A stretch of DNA of 35,282 bases from Streptomyces carpinensis (lineage in GTDB: Bacteria > Actinomycetota > Actinomycetes > Streptomycetales > Streptomycetaceae). The DNA lies in contig NZ_MUBM01000195.1 in assembly GCF_002154505.1 (NCBI RefSeq), positions 1-35,282 on the forward strand. The letters are read 5' to 3'. The position numbers and the translations under genes are program-made. This document shows positions 32,159 to 35,282 of the stretch, piece after piece; position 1 is the first letter of the stretch, and the number at the start of each line of letters is the position of its first letter. The notes below the pieces were generated by a model that saw nothing but the letters and a program-made list of their open reading frames with translations, was not told where the DNA came from and searched no databases.

Positions 32159-33589
32159 GGGGAGCCCCGGGCCTTCAGGCCCGGGAGGAATCGCCTCCTC
32201 GACCACGGCGCCGCGCGGCGGCGCCGTTTCACTGCGGGTCCTGTCTCGCGGCTGGCCAGAGGGTGATTGCCGACACTCGGTGGTGCTGCGCATTGGTAAC
32301 TGCAGCCCGATGCGGGGCCGTTGTCAGTGTCGGGGAGTACGGTTCGTCGCGTGAAGATCGTCGTGCAGGTCAAGTTGCTGCCGACCGCCGAGCAGGCGGC
32401 CGCGCTGCGATCGACCCTGCACGAGTGCAACGACAGCGCGAACTGGGTGTCCCAGGTCGCGTTCGACCGCGGGGTGCCGCGCGAATACGAACTGCGGAAA
32501 CACACGTACGCCGAGCTGAAGGCCCGTGGGCTGGGTGCGCAGGCGGCGCAGCACGTGATCAAGAAGGTCCGTGACGCGTACACGACCCTGCACGCGAATA
32601 TCAAGGCGGGGAATCTCGGAAAACGGCGTTCGAAGCGGCGGGTCCGGGCGGAATCGAAACCGATCACGTTTCGGGCCGGCGCTGCGCAGCCGTACGACGA
32701 TCGGTGTGTCAGCTGGCAGCATGATGCGGGCACCGTATCCATATGGACGACCGCGGGCCGGCTCAAGGGCGTGAGGTTCACCGGTTCCGCAGACCAGCTC
32801 AAGACCCTGCGAGGGTACCGCCAGGGCGAGTCGGACCTCATCGAACGCGACGGCGCCTTCTATCTCCTCGCGACGTGCGAGGTTCCCGAAGCCGAGCTCA
32901 ATGCGAACCCGGACGGGTTCCTCGGCGCCGACCTGGGTGTCGTCAACATCGCGACGACGTCCGACGGTGACGTCTTCGCAGGCCGGAGACTGAACCGGTA
33001 CCGGGCCCGACAGCTCAGGTTGCGGGCCAAGCTGCAGAAGAAGGGCACGAAGTCCGCGAAGCGCCGCCTGAAGCAGCGCTCGCAACGTGAGCGGCGGTTC
33101 GCCGCGGACACCAATCACGTCATCTCGAAACGCATCGTGGCAGAGGCTGAACGCACCTCGCGCGGCATCGCCCTGGAGGACCTCCAGGGCATCCGGTCGA
33201 GGGTACGGCTCAGAAAGCCCCAACGGGCCGCGGTGCACTCTTGGGCATTCGCCCAGCTCGGACAGTTCCTGGCCTACAAGGCACGCCGTGCCGGCGTGCC
33301 CCTGGTGTTCGTCGACCCGGCGTACACCAGCCAGCAGTGCTTCGAGTGCCATCACATAGACAAGCGGAACCGGGCCTCGCAGGCCCGGTTCCGATGCAGG
33401 TCGTGCGGCGTCGTTGCGCACGCCGACCTGAACGCTTCCCGCAACATCGCCCGCAAGGGCGAGGCTGTGTGGAATGCGGGGCGTGAGTCACGCGTCCCAG
33501 CCCCTGCCTAGCAAGGGCTCAGATGCGGGAGGTCACGCGGCAGCCAGCCGCGCCCTACCTGCAAGCCCGGTCCTTCAGAGCCGGGTCAA
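32159..33589 (+). mobile_element. Second tnpB-only IS200/IS605-type element
   Basis: The left end has the same architecture as the other two insertions: a short G-rich stretch, a perfect CCCGGGCC-TTCA-GGCCCGGG hairpin, then AGGAATCG. The right end has CCCGG-TCCTTCAGAG-CCGGG and stops at TCAA (33586-33589). The tnpB it carries is quite different from that of the first element, so this is an independent insertion of a related IS. It is inserted between the FAD monooxygenase terminator and the convergent HemY-like gene. The bases between the left-end hairpin and tnpB (about 32190-32350) hold no gene that I can see. Confidence 0.78.
32351..33511 (+). CDS. tnpB: TnpB RNA-guided nuclease, second family member
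   Basis: A 386-residue protein; the GTG at 32351 gives the start MKIVVQVKLLPTAEQAAALR, better than the ATG 30 bp upstream. The RuvC-like triad is complete: Asp194 in LGADLGVVNIATTSDG, Glu276 in ALEDLQGIRSR and Asp359 in AHADLNASRNI. The zinc ribbon CFECHHID...FRCRSCG (Cys330/Cys333, Cys349/Cys352) is intact. It shares only the general OrfB plan with the first copy (different N-terminus and linker), so the two elements are not recent duplicates. It should cut DNA guided by an RNA from its own right end, 33.5-33.59 kb. No tnpA accompanies it. Confidence 0.95.
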   Translation: MKIVVQVKLLPTAEQAAALRSTLHECNDSANWVSQVAFDRGVPREYELRKHTYAELKARGLGAQAAQHVIKKVRDAYTTLHANIKAGNLGKRRSKRRVRAESKPITFRAGAAQPYDDRCVSWQHDAGTVSIWTTAGRLKGVRFTGSADQLKTLRGYRQGESDLIERDGAFYLLATCEVPEAELNANPDGFLGADLGVVNIATTSDGDVFAGRRLNRYRARQLRLRAKLQKKGTKSAKRRLKQRSQRERRFAADTNHVISKRIVAEAERTSRGIALEDLQGIRSRVRLRKPQRAAVHSWAFAQLGQFLAYKARRAGVPLVFVDPAYTSQQCFECHHIDKRNRASQARFRCRSCGVVAHADLNASRNIARKGEAVWNAGRESRVPAPA

Positions 33590-35070
33590 GTTGACGCTCC
33601 GACCGCCACCGAACGGGCCGCGGCGTTCTGCTGCACCCAGGCCAGCACCTGGTCGGTGGCCTGCCGTGCGGAGGCCATGCACACACCGACGCCCACGCCG
33701 TCGTAGAGGGCTCCGCACACCGCGAGTCCGGGCTGGGCGGCCACCGACTCACGGATCCGCCGCACCCGCTCGAAGTGGCCGACGGTGTACTGCGGCAGGG
33801 CGTCCGCCCAGCGGCTGACCCGGCTCGCCACCGGGGCACCGCGCACGCCGGTGGCCTCCGCGAGCTCGGCCGTCGCCAGCGCCACGAGGTCGGCGTCGTC
33901 GCGCCCCAGCAGGTGTTCCTCGCCGAACCGCCCGATCGAGCAGCGGACGATCTCCACCTCGCCGGCCAGGTGCGGCCACTTCACCGTGGTGAACGTGACC
34001 TCCTTGACCGCCTTCCCCTCCACCGCGGGCACCCGGTAGGCGGCGTAGCCGCGGCCCGCGAGCGGGCCGGGGAACGCCGAGCGCGGGTAGGCGAGCGTCA
34101 CCATCGCCACGCTCGAGTAGGGCACCTCGGCGAACGCCGAGACGGCGGAGGCGGTTCCGGGCACCCCGGCGAGCAGCTTGCCCGCGGGCCCCGCCGGCAC
34201 GGCGATGACGACCGCGTCGGCGTCGATGTGCTCCTGGCCGCCGGCCGCGCCCACGCTCACCCGCCAGCCGCTCGCGCTCCGGGTGAGCTCCCGGACGGGG
34301 GCGTCGGTGCGCACCGACGCGTCGGGCGCCGCCGCCAGCACCTCGCGCACGAGTACGGGGGGCAGGGATCCGAACCCGCCGTCGAGGGTCGCCACCCGCA
34401 CCGGCGGCGGCTTCTGCCCCTCGGCGAGCACAGGCGTCAGCGAGCCCGCCGCGTCCGCCAGCGACACGTGCGTACGGGCCGCCTTGGCCAGCGGTGTCAG
34501 GGTGGCCTCGAACGACAGGTCGGCGGCGCGGCCGGAGAACACCCCGGCGAGGAAGGGCTCGACCAGACGGTCCACGACCTCCTGGCCGAAGCGCCCGCCG
34601 ACGTAGTCGGCGACCGAGACGTCACCGTCCCGGTCGAACGACGGCAGCACCAGGTCCTGCCGGGCCCGCTCGACGCCCTCGGCGGAGACGACGCCGGAAC
34701 GGGCGAGGTCGTCCATGTCGCAGGGCACGCCCATGAACTGACGGTCCGGCTGCTGCCGGATCTCGCCCCTGGTCCAGATCGCCGACGCGGTGACGCCGGC
34801 CGACATGATCTTCTCGCCGAGCCCGGCGTCCGCGATCAGCCCGGTGGTCCTGCGCCGGTTGGCGTACAGCGACTCGGCGCCCTCGTCGACCGCGACCCCC
34901 GCCACCTCGGAGACCGACAGCTTCCCGCCCAGCCGGGACGACGCCTCCAGGACCGTCACCCGGACCGGCTCGTTGCGGAGCCGGAACGCCGCCGCCAGTC
35001 CCGCGATACCACCCCCGATGACGACCACATGGGGCTTTCCACTCACCTGATCCTGTTCGGTGCCAGCCAT
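33586..35070 (-). CDS. Protoporphyrinogen/coproporphyrinogen oxidase-like FAD oxidase (HemY/HemG type)
   Basis: A 494-residue flavoprotein; the ATG at 35070 follows GAAGGA. The dinucleotide-binding motif is VVVIGGGIAGLAAAFRL (about 16-32), followed by VTVLEASSRLGGKL and VDEGAESLYANRR. The C-terminal FAD contact is LAVCGALYDGVGVGVCMASA. This is the pattern of oxidases making coproporphyrin or protoporphyrin. In actinomycetes the heme gene usually adjoins hemE and hemQ; here the neighbours are a tnpB element and a FAD hydroxylase, so a second copy used for tailoring or self-protection is possible. The TGA stop lies in the inserted element's TCAA end, so the native C-terminus was probably a little different. 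Confidence 0.85.
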   Translation of the reverse strand: MAGTEQDQVSGKPHVVVIGGGIAGLAAAFRLRNEPVRVTVLEASSRLGGKLSVSEVAGVAVDEGAESLYANRRRTTGLIADAGLGEKIMSAGVTASAIWTRGEIRQQPDRQFMGVPCDMDDLARSGVVSAEGVERARQDLVLPSFDRDGDVSVADYVGGRFGQEVVDRLVEPFLAGVFSGRAADLSFEATLTPLAKAARTHVSLADAAGSLTPVLAEGQKPPPVRVATLDGGFGSLPPVLVREVLAAAPDASVRTDAPVRELTRSASGWRVSVGAAGGQEHIDADAVVIAVPAGPAGKLLAGVPGTASAVSAFAEVPYSSVAMVTLAYPRSAFPGPLAGRGYAAYRVPAVEGKAVKEVTFTTVKWPHLAGEVEIVRCSIGRFGEEHLLGRDDADLVALATAELAEATGVRGAPVASRVSRWADALPQYTVGHFERVRRIRESVAAQPGLAVCGALYDGVGVGVCMASARQATDQVLAWVQQNAAARSVAVGAST

Positions 35071-35152
35071 TCCACCAGATCCTTCGCGGTTAGTGTCGTA
35101 GAGGCCGTCTCGGCGCCGGCGCCCGGCGTCAAGACAGGCCCTGGCAGTCTGG

Positions 35153-35173
35153 CCGGGGGGCCCAGCCCCCCGG
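35153..35173 (-). terminator. Hairpin after the right-edge FAD hydroxylase gene
   Basis: CCGGGGGG (35153-35160) pairs with CCCCCCGG (35166-35173) with a 5-base loop, starting 11 bp beyond the minus-strand stop at 35184. It is probably an intrinsic terminator before the HemY-like gene, although the stem is short. Confidence 0.5.
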
Positions 35174-35183
35174 TCGAGAGCGC

Positions 35184-35282
35184 CTAGAGGGCCCTGCGGG
35201 CGGTGCCGAACCAGCGGTCGAGGGCCTGGGTGAGGTCGTCGGTGGTGCCGGGGGAGGTCCAGGCGACGTAGCCGTCGGGGCG
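35184..35282 (-). CDS. FAD-dependent aromatic hydroxylase, last 32 codons (runs off right edge)
   Basis: The minus strand reads in one frame into a TAG at 35184-35186 and ends RPDGYVAW, then TSPGTTDDLTQALDRWFG and TARRAL. The RPDGYVAW motif followed by an L..AL..WFG helix is the standard C-terminus of the flavin aromatic hydroxylases of polyketide pathways (RdmE, PgaE and relatives), so a second such hydroxylase starts beyond the window. It shows that the gene cluster continues to the right. Confidence 0.8.
   Translation of the reverse strand, partial: RPDGYVAWTSPGTTDDLTQALDRWFGTARRAL

Noticed and set aside
30670..32841. 723-codon minus-strand frame across the FAD monooxygenase and the IS end
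   Set aside because: It crosses a terminator and an element boundary and has low-complexity composition, so it is not a gene.

Overview
The window is very GC-rich actinomycete DNA, most likely Streptomyces or a close relative. Third codon positions are strongly GC-biased, starts are often GTG, and many neighbouring genes are joined by GTGA, ATGA or TGATG overlaps. Nearly every gene fits a secondary-metabolite gene cluster that continues past the right edge and probably the left.

Left part (1-6.6 kb): the start of an AraC-type regulator gene with a VOC protein (minus strand), a second AraC-type regulator, a StrR/ParB-like pathway activator, a DrrA/DrrB-like ABC exporter, then a small plus-strand operon of a C26 glutamine-amidotransferase-like protein and a carboxymuconolactone-decarboxylase-like protein. 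Sugar and resistance part (6.6-16.4 kb): NDP-hexose 2,3-dehydratase, dTDP-glucose 4,6-dehydratase and a UvrA-like (DrrC-type) resistance ATPase form one minus-strand operon. They are followed by a VOC protein, a secreted TAP-like alpha/beta hydrolase, a macrolide/anthracycline-type glycosyltransferase and an MFS exporter. Together these predict a glycosylated, probably DNA-directed metabolite carrying a deoxysugar, with the later sugar genes outside the window.

Central part (16.4-32.1 kb): an ATP-grasp ligase and a PhyH-type Fe/2-oxoglutarate oxygenase flank a 19-codon gene with a very strong ribosome binding site, encoding MTDRDFIDTRDAEQETSKW. It is followed by a strong hairpin and then a tightly coupled plus-strand operon: HEAT/formylglycine-generating-enzyme-like protein, metallo-beta-lactamase-fold protein, esterase, glutamine-dependent asparagine synthetase homologue, an unrecognised protein, aldehyde dehydrogenase, threonine-aldolase-like PLP enzyme, PNPOx-like flavoprotein and FAD monooxygenase. 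The layout (tiny gene, hairpin, modifying enzymes) resembles a precursor- or carrier-peptide pathway, but I recognise no known family that matches it. This is the part most likely to be new.

The operon is interrupted by three IS200/IS605-type insertions at gene junctions: a 0.3-kb element without an ORF (24.4-24.7 kb) and two tnpB-only elements (28.3-29.7 and 32.2-33.6 kb). Their right ends all finish in TCAA, and in two cases that end supplies the neighbouring gene's stop codon. The right edge holds a HemY-like FAD oxidase and the last codons of another FAD aromatic hydroxylase, both on the minus strand.

A recurring theme is loss of textbook catalytic residues in otherwise well-preserved enzymes (C26 protein, AhpD-like protein, TAP-like hydrolase, FGE-like protein), which suggests repurposed chemistry. 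All functional statements rest on reading motifs by eye; no database search was possible.
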